Below are positions 7,676 through 15,096 of a DNA stretch of 16,184 nt, piece by piece. The stretch's first letter is position 1. The number at the start of each line of letters is the position of its first letter. A program made the position numbers and the translations under genes. The notes below the pieces were generated by a model that saw only the letters and a list, made by a program, of their open reading frames with translations, was not told where the DNA came from and did not search any database. Source of the stretch: Megasphaera sp. AM44-1BH (GTDB lineage: Bacteria; Bacillota; Negativicutes; Veillonellales; Megasphaeraceae); assembly GCF_003467125.1 (NCBI RefSeq), contig NZ_QSFA01000032.1, positions 1 to 16,184 on the forward strand. The letters run 5' to 3'.

Positions 7676-7713
7676 GAAGCTGGCGCCGTAGACGTCTGAA
7701 GGGGCTTTACATC

Positions 7714-7740
7714 ATCTGAATTCGATTATCTGAATCCGAT
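7714..7740. repeat. Two-copy tandem repeat, 13-14 bp
   Basis: ATCTGAATTCGATT (7714-7727) is followed at once by ATCTGAATCCGAT (7728-7740), differing by one substitution. Function unknown; it lies between the palindrome and the putP terminator. Confidence 0.6.
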
Positions 7741-7746
7741 GACCAC

Positions 7747-7782
7747 AAAAAAAGGGACTGTCTTCATGCGACAGTCCCTTTT
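7747..7782. terminator. Two-way terminator, mainly for putP
   Basis: GGGACTGTC (7754-7762) pairs perfectly with GACAGTCCC (7770-7778) across a 7-nt loop. On the minus strand the stem is followed by seven Ts, directly after the putP stop. On the plus strand TTTT follows, so it could also stop readthrough from the dynamin operon. Confidence 0.9.
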
Positions 7783-7787
7783 GCTAT

Positions 7788-9293
7788 CTATTCGTCTTCA
7801 TTTTTTAGTACAGTGATTTTCTGCTTCAGGCTGACAGCCCGGTCGAATTCTGCCTGGATTTCGGCGCTGGGCGGCGCATCCCATTTGCTGACCAGATAGA
7901 TGGCCAGGAGAGAGAAGATAAAGCCCGGTACGATTTCGTAGAGGCCGAACCAGGCGAACTGCTTCCAGATGAGGACCGTAAGGCCGCCGACGACGATGCC
8001 GGCCAGAGCCCCGTTTTTGGTCATCCGTTTCCAGAATAGCGACAGGAGGATGCAGGGACCAAAGGCTGCCCCGAATCCGGCCCAGGCGTAGGCTACCATG
8101 GTCAGGATGTAGTTATTGGGATCGAGAGCCAGATAGATGGCCACGGCTGCTACGATGAGGACGGTGAAGCGGCTGACGTAGATCAGTTCCCTGTCGCTGG
8201 CTTTCGTATTAACGAAGGTATGGTAAATATCCTTGGAAATGGCCGATGCTGTAACCAGGAGCTGGGACGATGCCGTGCTCATGATAGCAGCTAATACGGC
8301 AGACCAGATGAGGCCGGACAGGAAAGGCGGGAAGAGTTCTTCACTCATGATGAGGAAGACTTTTTCCGAATCGGCTCCCGAAAGGGGCGTCTGGAGCACG
8401 ACTTTACCGACGAGGCCGACGAATACGGCCGCTGCCAGGGAAATGATGACCCAGGTCATGGCGATGTGTTTGGCTTTTTTCAGTTCCATGGGATCGCCGA
8501 TGGCCATGAAGCGTACCAGGATGTGGGGCTGGCCGAAGTAGCCGACGCCCCAGCCAATGGCTGAGATGATAGCGATGATGCCGGTCATGCTGGTGTCCGG
8601 TACGAGCTGGAGCAGCTGCGGCGAATCGGTAGCGACCCGTTCCAGTACGGGGCTGAGGCCGCCGTAGGAGACGACGCCTACAATGGGGACCAGGACGATG
8701 GCCAGGAACATCATGCATCCCTGGATGAAATCGGTCCAGCAGACGGCCATGAAGCCGCCGAGGAAGGTATAGATGACAACGACACCGGCACCGAGGAGCA
8801 GGGCATGGAAGTAATCCATGCCGAAGACCGTCTGAAAGAGCTTGCCACCGGCGACAAATCCCGATGACGTATAAATCAGGAAGAAGATGAGGATGAAGAT
8901 GGCCGAAATGAGGCGGATGATATTCTGTTCGTCATGGAACCGGTTTTTCAGATAGTCCGGCATAGTGAGGCTGTTATTGGCGACTTCTGTATAATTACGC
9001 AATCTGCGTGATACGAAGTGCCAGTTGAGGAAGGTCCCCAGACAGAGGCCAAAGGCGGTCCAGAAGGCAGAAATGCCGATGGCATAGGCAAAACCGGGCA
9101 GGCCCATGAGCATCCAGCCACTCATATCCGAAGCTTCGGCACTCATAGAAGTAATCCACGGCCCAAGACTGCGTCCGCCCAGAATATAGTCACTGAGGCG
9201 CTGCTGGGACCGGGAGTAATAGACACCAATAGACAGCATGGCCAGGAGATAGAGGGCAAAGGCGCTCAAAACGACAATATTTGTCTGAAACAT
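7788..9293 (-). CDS. putP: Sodium/proline symporter PutP
   Basis: The 501-residue inner-membrane protein belongs to the sodium:solute symporter family and has about 12-13 hydrophobic segments. It imports L-proline driven by the sodium gradient. Diagnostic stretches are GGRSLGPWITSMSAEASDMSGW (reported here as GGRSLGPW at 39-46 and SDMSGW at 55-60, with D56 and S58 corresponding to the Na+-site D55/S57 of E. coli PutP), a TM8-like AAIMSTASSQLLV and LLSLFWKRMTKNGALAG. Length matches the family (about 500). ATG 9293 is chosen because AAAGGAG (9303-9309 on the complement) sits 9 nt upstream; a GTG start at 9326 would add 11 residues lying across that site. It is transcribed alone from an AT-rich promoter region and ends at a strong terminator. 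Specificity for proline over related substrates rests on sequence similarity. Confidence 0.9.
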   Translation of the reverse strand: MFQTNIVVLSAFALYLLAMLSIGVYYSRSQQRLSDYILGGRSLGPWITSMSAEASDMSGWMLMGLPGFAYAIGISAFWTAFGLCLGTFLNWHFVSRRLRNYTEVANNSLTMPDYLKNRFHDEQNIIRLISAIFILIFFLIYTSSGFVAGGKLFQTVFGMDYFHALLLGAGVVVIYTFLGGFMAVCWTDFIQGCMMFLAIVLVPIVGVVSYGGLSPVLERVATDSPQLLQLVPDTSMTGIIAIISAIGWGVGYFGQPHILVRFMAIGDPMELKKAKHIAMTWVIISLAAAVFVGLVGKVVLQTPLSGADSEKVFLIMSEELFPPFLSGLIWSAVLAAIMSTASSQLLVTASAISKDIYHTFVNTKASDRELIYVSRFTVLIVAAVAIYLALDPNNYILTMVAYAWAGFGAAFGPCILLSLFWKRMTKNGALAGIVVGGLTVLIWKQFAWFGLYEIVPGFIFSLLAIYLVSKWDAPPSAEIQAEFDRAVSLKQKITVLKNEDE

Positions 9294-9329
9294 GAATGAA
9301 AACTCCTTTGTAAAAAAATACAACACAAT

Positions 9330-9358
9330 AGATTATTCTATTTTATCGTATTTGTCAA
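9330..9358 (-). promoter_or_regulatory. Candidate putP promoter
   Basis: On the minus strand a perfect -35 TTGACA (9353-9358) is followed after 17 nt by TAATCT (9330-9335), a weak -10. An alternative -10 AATAAT lies at 15-nt spacing. The region is strongly AT-rich. Confidence 0.45.
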
Positions 9359-9478
9359 CATATGGCAATACTTTTCAGGAAGGGAAAGGATGGTGGGTAG
9401 TAGGTAGTGGCGAGTGGGAAGAGATAGAAAAGACAGTTTGATGTTTGAAGAAGTCTGGCTTTTTCTTTTCCAGCCCTA

Positions 9479-9484
9479 TATAAT
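9479..9484 (+). promoter_or_regulatory. Candidate -10 box of the ABC-F gene
   Basis: TATAAT lies at 9479-9484, 31 nt before the start codon. No good -35 is found at 16-18 nt. It would give a leader of about 25 nt. Confidence 0.35.
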
Positions 9485-9514
9485 GGAGGAGAAACTGAAA
9501 CAAAAGGATGACTG

Positions 9515-11395
9515 ATGATGAATATATTAACTGTAGAAGGCGTGGCCAAATCGTATGGCACGCGTGTGTTGTTTGATGATGTGACCTTTGCTGTCGATGG
9601 CGGGCAGAAGCTGGGCCTCATCGGTCTGAACGGGGCAGGCAAGACGACGCTGCTCAAAATCATCGCCGGCATGGCCGAGGCTGATAAAGGGGAAATCTGG
9701 CGCAATCCCAAGGCCCGTATCCATTATCTTCCCCAGGAACCGCAGTTCGATCCTGGACGCAGTGTTCTCGAAAGTGTCCTCGATGGTGATTTGCCGGTCA
9801 TGGATGTCTTGCGCCGCTATGAAGCCGCTGTCGAAGCAGACGATGATGAAGCCGTGCTGAAGCTGACCGGGGAAATGGATGAAAAGCAGGCCTGGGAACT
9901 GGAGCAGCATGCCAAAGTGGTGCTCCAGAAGTTGGGGATTGCCGATTTGTCCCAGTCCGTCGATACCTTGTCCGGCGGCCAGCGGAAACGGCTGGGGCTG
10001 GCACGGGCGCTGATCCTGCCTTGTGATCTGCTCATCATGGATGAACCGACGAACCACCTCGACGACCGTACCATATGCTGGCTGGAAGAGTATCTCCACG
10101 ACAGCAAGTCTGCCCTGATTCTGAGCACTCACGACCGGTATTTCCTCGACCGCGTCGCCGGGGACATGCTGGAACTGGACCGGGGAAAGGTCTATACGTA
10201 TAGTGGAAATTACGCAGCGTATCTCGAACAGCGTCAGGCCCGGCTGGAACGGGAAGAAGCGGAAGCAGCCAAACGGCGCAATCTGATCCGCCGGGAAACG
10301 GCCTGGATCCGCCGCGGCGCCCAGGCCCGTTCGACTAAGCAGAAGGCACGGCGCGACCGCTATGAAGCCTTGTGCGCCATGGAAAGCGGCAAGCCTGTAG
10401 ATAATGTGGAAATCTTCGATACATCGGTCCGGCTTGGCAAGACCATCATTGATATGGATGACGTAGCCTTTGCCTATCCGGGAAAGACGCCCCTCTTTTC
10501 CCATGTGACCTATCACGTCGTAAAGCACGACCGTATCGGCATCATCGGGGAAAACGGCGTCGGCAAATCAACGCTGCTCCGGGTCATTGCCGGCCAGCTG
10601 CCGCCCGTTTCGGGAACCATAACCATCGGTCAGACCGTCCGCTTCGGATTTTTTACGCAACAGCTCCCGGAATTCGACGAATCCCAGCGGGTCATCGATT
10701 ACGTCCAGGAACACGGCCATTACGTAGTCAACCAGTTTGGCGACCACATTTCGGCATCGCGCCTGCTGGAACAATTCCTGTTCACGGAAGATATGCAGTA
10801 TACCTATATCTATAAGCTCAGCGGCGGTGAACGGCGCCGGCTCTATCTGTTGCGCCTGCTCATGGATCAGCCCAATGTACTCCTTCTGGACGAACCGACG
10901 AATGATCTGGATATCCCCACCCTGACCGTACTGGAACAGTATCTCGATACGTATCAGGGCGTCGTCCTCGTTGTATCCCATGACCGCTATTTCCTGGATC
11001 GCGTAGCAGACAAGCTGTTCGTCCTCAAAGACGGCACGTGGAGCCGCTATTACGGCGATTATAGCGAATATCTGGAGGAAATGCTCCAACAGAAAGAGCC
11101 GAAAAAAGAAATGCCGTCCCGTGACAAGGAAGAGGAAAAAAGCAAGGAACCATCGCAGGAACCGGCAACGGCCCGGAAAGGCCTGTCGTCACGGCAGGAG
11201 AAGGAACTGGAGCAGATCACCCAGGACCTGCCCCGCTATGAAGGGCTGCTCAAAGGGCTCAACGCTGCCATTGCCGCTGCCGGCAGCGATTACGAAACGG
11301 TAGAAAGCCTCTTGAAGGAACAGGAAGAGACAAAGACCAAGGTCGATGAGCTGACGGAACGCTGGTGTGAACTGGAAGATTTGAAAGAATCGTAA
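9515..11395 (+). CDS. uup: ABC-F family ATPase, Uup type
   Basis: The 626-residue soluble protein has two ATP-binding cassettes and no membrane segments. Cassette 1: Walker A GLNGAGKTT (37-45), signature LSGGQRKR (152-159), Walker B LLIMDEPTN (172-180) and switch STHDRYFLDR (204-213). The linker (about 235-290) carries the WIRRGAQARSTKQKARRDR pattern typical of Uup/YfmR proteins. Cassette 2: GENGVGKST (345-353), LSGGERRR (435-442), VLLLDEPTND (455-464) and VSHDRYFLDR (487-496). The C-terminus (about 557-626) is a coiled coil as in Uup. ABC-F proteins bind the ribosomal E site and relieve stalled translation; Uup-type members also have links to DNA-element excision. ATG 9515 and 9518 are both possible after AAAAGG. 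It converges with rqcH. It could equally be labelled yfmR; a resistance-type ABC-F is less likely given the Uup-like C-terminus. Confidence 0.88.
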   Translation: MMNILTVEGVAKSYGTRVLFDDVTFAVDGGQKLGLIGLNGAGKTTLLKIIAGMAEADKGEIWRNPKARIHYLPQEPQFDPGRSVLESVLDGDLPVMDVLRRYEAAVEADDDEAVLKLTGEMDEKQAWELEQHAKVVLQKLGIADLSQSVDTLSGGQRKRLGLARALILPCDLLIMDEPTNHLDDRTICWLEEYLHDSKSALILSTHDRYFLDRVAGDMLELDRGKVYTYSGNYAAYLEQRQARLEREEAEAAKRRNLIRRETAWIRRGAQARSTKQKARRDRYEALCAMESGKPVDNVEIFDTSVRLGKTIIDMDDVAFAYPGKTPLFSHVTYHVVKHDRIGIIGENGVGKSTLLRVIAGQLPPVSGTITIGQTVRFGFFTQQLPEFDESQRVIDYVQEHGHYVVNQFGDHISASRLLEQFLFTEDMQYTYIYKLSGGERRRLYLLRLLMDQPNVLLLDEPTNDLDIPTLTVLEQYLDTYQGVVLVVSHDRYFLDRVADKLFVLKDGTWSRYYGDYSEYLEEMLQQKEPKKEMPSRDKEEEKSKEPSQEPATARKGLSSRQEKELEQITQDLPRYEGLLKGLNAAIAAAGSDYETVESLLKEQEETKTKVDELTERWCELEDLKES

Positions 11396-11403
11396 AGAGT
11401 CGT

Positions 11404-11439
11404 AAAGAAAGGGCGCTGCCTCATGGACAGCGCCTTTTT
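11404..11439. terminator. Shared terminator between uup and rqcH
   Basis: GGCGCTG (11412-11418) pairs with CAGCGCC (11428-11434). TTTTT follows on the plus strand and a T-rich TTTCTTT on the minus strand, so it can serve both converging genes. Confidence 0.85.
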
Positions 11440-11461
11440 GCATGGTACGGATATACGGGTA

Positions 11462-13171
11462 TTATTCCCATTTTTTCGGCTGGACGTTATAGGTCGTCTG
11501 CCCTTCGAATATGACGTAGCCCGGCACGGCATGAGCCGGCTTCTTTACGTTGCGAACGAGGGTAGAGTCTACTTCGACTTTGCTGTCCTGACGGGCCTTG
11601 CTGTACCAGGCAGCCAGTTCTGCCGCTGCCGTCAGCTGCTTATTTGTCGGCTTTGCGTGGTGGCAGGCCAGGATAACGTGGGAGCCGGGGCGGTTCTTTA
11701 CGTGGAACCACAGGTCATAGGGATGGGCTTTTTTTAGAGTCAGGAAATCGTTCTGCCGGTTGTTGCGGCCAATCCAGATATCGAGGCCGTCTACGCGGAC
11801 AGTGAGGATATCCTGGGAAAATTCGCGGCGCAATTTGTCTTTGGACGTAGATTTGATGAGTCCCATCTGGCGCATTTCCACTTTGATATCGGTAATTTCC
11901 GATTTCGTACTGGCATTTTCCAAGGCATATTCCAGGGAATAGAGATAATTGAGATAGCGGGCGTTTTCTTCGTGCAGTTCCCCCGATTTCTGGATGCGGT
12001 TGCGCATCTTGGTATAGCGCTTGTAGTAGCGGTTGGCGTTATCCGTCATGGAATAGGCCGGATCGAGGGGAATCGTGACCGGTGCCTGTTCCGGTGTCAG
12101 GAGGTCCGGGACGGTCACGGATTTTTCGTGGTCATGTTTTTCATAGGCATAGATCATAAGCAGGTCGCCATAATGTTTGTACGTGTCCATCTTGGATGTT
12201 TCTTTCATTTCGGCGGCGATACGCTTAATTTTCCGCTTCTGTTTTTCGATGAGCTTGCCTACTTTTTTCTGGAGCTGTTCCTGTTCCCCGCTCAGACTGC
12301 GGTGGGCCGCCTGATAGTCGCTCAGGTATTCTTCGATGAGGTCGAAATGGCGGCGTGGATACTGGGCCAGGCTGCGGAGTTCGATGGGGAAGAGGATTTC
12401 CTTGCCCCGGACGGTATAGACGTAGGCACCGCGTACGCCCTGAAGTTCATTTCCAAAGGAGACAATAGCGTTGCACCAGGCGTCTTTCTGCGTCCCCGTC
12501 AGGTCCGATACGGGCATATTCTTCTCGATTTCCGTGCGGAAGGCCAGTTCGTCGAGGACGATGGTGCTCATGCCGTTGAAGCGTTTGAGCATCCACTGGT
12601 ACAAAGGTTCGCTGCTTTCCATATCGAGCATTTCCCGGAGTTCGGCCGGCGTGAAGGCAAAGGGGTCCATGCGCTGGAAATTGGGCGGGAATTCATACGG
12701 TTCTTTCGGTGCAATGGTGCGGACGGCGTTTTTGCCTTTTCCCGTCTTGATGAGGGCTTCGATGATGATGCCGTTTTCCGTGAAGATGACGTTGCTGTAT
12801 TTGCCCATAAGTTCGACGTGAATCTTGCGGGTCACGAGGCGGCCCGACACGTCCAGAACATCGACATCGATATCGATGAGGCGGTCCAGATGGAGCTGGC
12901 TGATGGAGGCGATGCGGCCGTTTTCGTAGTATTTGCGCAGGAACATGCATAGTCCTGTCGGGGTGTCCGGCGTCGGTGGCATGGTCTGGGAAATATAGAG
13001 GCGCGGCGCGTCGTCGAGGGTAATGACCAGGTGGTGGATGCCCATATCATTGAATATGCGGAAGTACAGGGACCGGGCGTCGAGTTGATATATTTTGGAA
13101 ATGGCGCCTCCCTGCAGGAGGGAGACGAGTTCGTTTGTGATGCTATGCAGGGTAATACCGTCTAGATTCAT
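11462..13171 (-). CDS. rqcH: Rqc2 homologue RqcH (NFACT protein)
   Basis: The 569-residue protein matches the usual length of bacterial RqcH (about 570), often misnamed fibronectin-binding protein FbpA. RqcH binds obstructed 50S subunits carrying peptidyl-tRNA and recruits tRNA-Ala to add C-terminal alanine tails that mark the stalled peptide for degradation. The NFACT-N domain spans about 1-270 and includes D96-R97 in LHLDRLID, matching the essential D97/R98 of B. subtilis RqcH. A long charged coiled coil (about 278-325 and 385-420) forms the M domain. The C-terminal NFACT-R domain (about 455-555) contains WIGRNNRQNDFLT and HPYDLWFHVKNRPGSHVIL. The start codon has TAGGAG at 7 nt. It is monocistronic. 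Whether the structured GC-rich block about 130 nt upstream belongs to its leader is unknown. Confidence 0.92.
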   Translation of the reverse strand: MNLDGITLHSITNELVSLLQGGAISKIYQLDARSLYFRIFNDMGIHHLVITLDDAPRLYISQTMPPTPDTPTGLCMFLRKYYENGRIASISQLHLDRLIDIDVDVLDVSGRLVTRKIHVELMGKYSNVIFTENGIIIEALIKTGKGKNAVRTIAPKEPYEFPPNFQRMDPFAFTPAELREMLDMESSEPLYQWMLKRFNGMSTIVLDELAFRTEIEKNMPVSDLTGTQKDAWCNAIVSFGNELQGVRGAYVYTVRGKEILFPIELRSLAQYPRRHFDLIEEYLSDYQAAHRSLSGEQEQLQKKVGKLIEKQKRKIKRIAAEMKETSKMDTYKHYGDLLMIYAYEKHDHEKSVTVPDLLTPEQAPVTIPLDPAYSMTDNANRYYKRYTKMRNRIQKSGELHEENARYLNYLYSLEYALENASTKSEITDIKVEMRQMGLIKSTSKDKLRREFSQDILTVRVDGLDIWIGRNNRQNDFLTLKKAHPYDLWFHVKNRPGSHVILACHHAKPTNKQLTAAAELAAWYSKARQDSKVEVDSTLVRNVKKPAHAVPGYVIFEGQTTYNVQPKKWE

Positions 13172-13303
13172 GGTTATGCTCCTATCGTTTCTTTTCGTTT
13201 CTCTCTATTCTATCATGTTCTATCAGGCCCTGCCAGTATAAACTGGACCTGCTGGATTGAGGATGCTGCCCGTCCGGATTGGAGCTGATGGATAAGGGTC
13301 CGT

Positions 13304-13504
13304 CGGCCGCCGGGCTCCTGTCTGGTTCGGAAGCTCCACGGCCCTTGCCGTACGTGCCCATTGCTGGCGCGCTGAAATTCGCTTTGCTCAGACAAAACAG
13401 CGCACCGGACGCAACGGGCACGCCCGCCATCCGTCACGGTCCATGATGACCGCACCGGATCGGAGCCGTTCCCGCAATGTCACCAGCTAGGGGCCCGGCG
13501 GCCG
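13304..13504. other. GC-rich block of nested inverted repeats, possible structured RNA or repeat element
   Basis: The ends are perfect 12-bp inverted repeats, CGGCCGCCGGGC (13304-13315) and GCCCGGCGGCCG (13493-13504). Nested inside are GGCTCC/GGAGCC, the hairpin ACGGC-CCTT-GCCGT (13338-13351), a long stem from CGTGCCCATTGC (13353-13364) to GCAACGGGCACG (13411-13422), and the hairpin CGGTC-CATGAT-GACCG near 13437-13452. Wobble positions do not settle the strand. No ORF in it is credible. It lies between divergent rqcH and the antitoxin gene, and its first 34 bp recur at 14961. A dispersed intergenic repeat and an unnamed structured RNA are both possible. Confidence 0.55.
13306..13339 (+). repeat. 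34-bp dispersed repeat, copy 1
   Basis: This matches 14961-14994 at 32 of 34 positions; the only difference is CT versus TC at positions 10-11. Flanks do not match. This copy is the left arm of the structured block. Confidence 0.85.
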
Positions 13505-13610
13505 TTTGGGTTCGTGCTAGTTAAAGTGTTATGTTAATAGTAGTGTTTACGGATTGGCTCCACGAACTGGCGGAGGGACCGGTAAAAACGCAGCATTGTT
13601 TTATTGGTAT

Positions 13611-13638
13611 TTGACATTTGTATTTTATACTGTATAAT
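13611..13638 (+). promoter_or_regulatory. Near-consensus promoter of the toxin-antitoxin operon
   Basis: TTGACA (13611-13616) and TATAAT (13633-13638) are both perfect, separated by 16 nt. The predicted leader is about 90 nt and ends in a strong AAGGAGGG ribosome binding site (13721-13728). No clear operator is visible. The Panacea protein may autoregulate, but that is inference. Confidence 0.8.
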
Positions 13639-13736
13639 AAAAATGAGAATACACCGGATTTTGCGAATGTGAAGGTACCAATACGTCAGATATGTAGCAA
13701 TCGCGCCGGGGCTTTTTTATAAGGAGGGGAATAGCT

Positions 13737-14243
13737 ATGAAAGCAAGAGATATTGCGTTATTCTTCTTGTCGAAAGATACGGATAATACTGTATTTACAC
13801 AGAATTTAGTGAATATGAATAATAGGACGTTCTATGATGGCAATGCACGATTGAATAAATTTTTGCATCTGGCCCAAAATATTTATTTAGCGAAGTATGG
13901 CGAGTTGTTGTATGATGACGACTTGCTGGCTTATGACAATGGAGGTGTTGTTCAAGAAGTTCAAAAGGGATATGGTTTCTTGCTTCACAACAAGCAGAAA
14001 CTTTCAAATTCTATCTGTATTACGGAGCAGGCACAGTCATTTCTAAATGTGTTTTATGATATTTTTAAAAATGCATCTCTTGATGAACTAATTCAGTTGT
14101 CCCATGAGGATGAATCCTGGGTTGATAAGCATAAATATGGAACAGATTTAAAGTTAATCAAAATGGATACTGCCAAATACGCTGAACAGTACAAGAAACA
14201 ATATAGTGATATATTGCAGGTAATGGATGGATTGGGAGCGTAG
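13737..14243 (+). CDS. Panacea-domain (DUF4065, SocA-like) antitoxin
   Basis: The 168-residue protein matches the Panacea/DUF4065 fold. LNKFLHLAQNIYLAKYGELL (39-58) corresponds to the KLQKLLYYAQGWYL core, AYDNGGVVQEVQKGY (65-79) to the usual 'A..GPVV.EVY' element, and LIQLSHEDESWVDKH (118-132) to the C-terminal helix. Panacea proteins act as antitoxin modules paired with many unrelated toxins, neutralising them by direct binding. The start at ATG 13737 is set by AAGGAGGG. The gene ends one base before the toxin's preferred start codon, so translation is coupled. AT-rich composition against a GC-rich neighbour suggests horizontal acquisition. A phage-derived regulatory role (GepA-like) is the alternative. 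Confidence 0.8.
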   Translation: MKARDIALFFLSKDTDNTVFTQNLVNMNNRTFYDGNARLNKFLHLAQNIYLAKYGELLYDDDLLAYDNGGVVQEVQKGYGFLLHNKQKLSNSICITEQAQSFLNVFYDIFKNASLDELIQLSHEDESWVDKHKYGTDLKLIKMDTAKYAEQYKKQYSDILQVMDGLGA

Positions 14244-14244
14244 A

Positions 14245-14661
14245 ATGGTAGAAATAGGAGAGATTTTGTGGTTAAGGATGCGGTTCAATAACGATCCTGG
14301 CACTATATCAAAAACAAAACACCCCTATGTCGTAATTCGAAAAAGTGAATTAGGTTTTATTGAGGTCGGACAACTGGACTCGTTACAAGGAAAGGAATAC
14401 AAGGTTGCCTTTAAATCCAATCATCTTGTCAGGTGTAAAGGGCAAAGTGCGATAACCAAAGATGGATATATACAGATGGATAACTGCTTCATGATTGACG
14501 ACTATGATGAACTGTCAAAATACAGCAGGGGAAAGCTTACAGATGTCCTTACGAAAGATATTGTTTCTCATTACAATGAGTACCAATCCAATAATGAAAT
14601 CAGCGAAAATAAGACTGTATATCTCCCTAAAGAGGAAGTAGAAGCACTCAATGATACGTAG
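14245..14661 (+). CDS. MazF/PemK-like toxin partner of the Panacea antitoxin
   Basis: The start ATG 14245 lies 6 nt after GGGAG (14234-14238), inside the end of the antitoxin gene; an upstream ATG at 14227 would overlap it and has a poor binding site. The 138-residue product opens with VEIGEILWLRMRF, followed by KTKHPYVVIR (23-32) and IEVGQLDS (39-46). These resemble the GDI-KxRPxVVI beta-barrel start of MazF/PemK ribonucleases. The remaining residues are charged and not recognised. If so it is an mRNA-cutting toxin; I cannot place the catalytic residues with certainty. The position directly behind a Panacea gene supports the toxin call. A terminator follows within 20 nt. Confidence 0.6.
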   Translation: MVEIGEILWLRMRFNNDPGTISKTKHPYVVIRKSELGFIEVGQLDSLQGKEYKVAFKSNHLVRCKGQSAITKDGYIQMDNCFMIDDYDELSKYSRGKLTDVLTKDIVSHYNEYQSNNEISENKTVYLPKEEVEALNDT

Positions 14662-14681
14662 TTATTTGGTGCTACTGGTTT

Positions 14682-14716
14682 ATCCCGTATGGCTTGTGCC
14701 GTGCGGGATATTTTTT
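14682..14716 (+). terminator. Terminator of the toxin-antitoxin operon
   Basis: ATCCCGTATGGC (14682-14693) pairs with GCCGTGCGGGAT (14698-14709) using two wobble pairs, and a TTTTTT tract follows. Confidence 0.88.
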
Positions 14717-14783
14717 ATTAACGATTTGAGTATGAAGGAACTATAGAAAAGGTAAGTGGAAAGAAATTTAGCCAGATTTATAA

Positions 14784-14884
14784 GAAAAGAAGTATCGAGT
14801 GAATATAGAGAAGAATTTGATTCTTCTACATCTACTACCGATACGCCTACACAAACTAGTCGTATCAGAGCCGATACTTCTTCT
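14784..14884 (-). ncRNA. Candidate small structured RNA, unit A
   Basis: On the minus strand an 11-bp perfect stem closes the unit (AGAAGTATCG 14788-14797 with CGATACTTCT 14872-14881, plus one A-T pair). Two inner stems make a three-way junction: GATACG/CGTATC (14840-14866) and AGAAGAAT-TTG-ATTCTTCT (14809-14827). A TATAAT (14891-14896 on the complement) sits 8 nt before the stem, so transcription would start at its foot, and a T-rich stretch follows its far end. Unit B has the same plan. No credible protein is encoded: the frame through it starts inside the -10 box and has no ribosome binding site. Confidence 0.5.
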
Positions 14885-14890
14885 ATTTCC

Positions 14891-14956
14891 ATTATATTCT
14901 TAAAGGCAGAAAAAGGGAATAAGTCAGATGTAGTGCGTAATGGACACTATCGCCAT
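14891..14956 (-). promoter_or_regulatory. Conserved upstream region of unit A
   Basis: It holds a minus-strand TATAAT at 14891-14896 and, 4 nt further upstream, a 25-bp block (14901-14925) identical to that of unit B. Weaker similarity continues to GCCATA at 14951-14956. The block has no clear -35 consensus, so it may bind a regulator. Confidence 0.5.
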
Positions 14957-14960
14957 ATCT

Positions 14961-14994
14961 GCCGCCGGGTCCCTGTCTGGTTCGGAAGCTCCAC
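14961..14994 (+). repeat. 34-bp dispersed repeat, copy 2
   Basis: It matches the left arm of the structured block (13306-13339) at 32 of 34 positions, without the rest of that block. It lies between units A and B, downstream of the terminator tail of B, and looks like a truncated copy. Confidence 0.85.
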
Positions 14995-15000
14995 CAAAAG

Positions 15001-15090
15001 AAAATTAAAAAGAAGATACATTGGTATCTCGGAGCCACGAATCTTAAAAAAAAAGAAACAGGCACTTCCGCCGACAATGTATCTTCTTCT
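15001..15090 (-). ncRNA. Candidate small structured RNA, unit B
   Basis: A 14-bp perfect stem (AGAAGATACATTG 15011-15023 with CAATGTATCTTCT 15075-15087, plus one pair) encloses about 50 nt that include TCGG/CCGA pairing and a T9 run. On the minus strand the stem is followed by TTTTAATTTT, a good intrinsic terminator. TATAAT lies on the complement at 15097-15102, again 8 nt before the stem. The stem sequence differs from unit A yet stays fully paired, which supports a selected structure. Confidence 0.5.
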
Positions 15091-15096
15091 ACTTCA

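Noticed and set aside
9527..10528. 333-residue open frame on the minus strand
   Set aside because: It is antisense to the ABC-F gene, which has both full cassettes.
11972..12952. 326-residue open frame on the plus strand
   Set aside because: It is antisense to rqcH and shows no domain or ribosome binding site.
13182..13455. Two overlapping minus-strand frames of about 80 residues
   Set aside because: They run through the nested inverted repeats; the frames are explained by the GC-rich structured block.
13340..14960. Integrated phage or ICE bounded by the 34-bp repeats
   Set aside because: No integrase, excision or conjugation gene is present and one repeat is only a fragment of a larger element.
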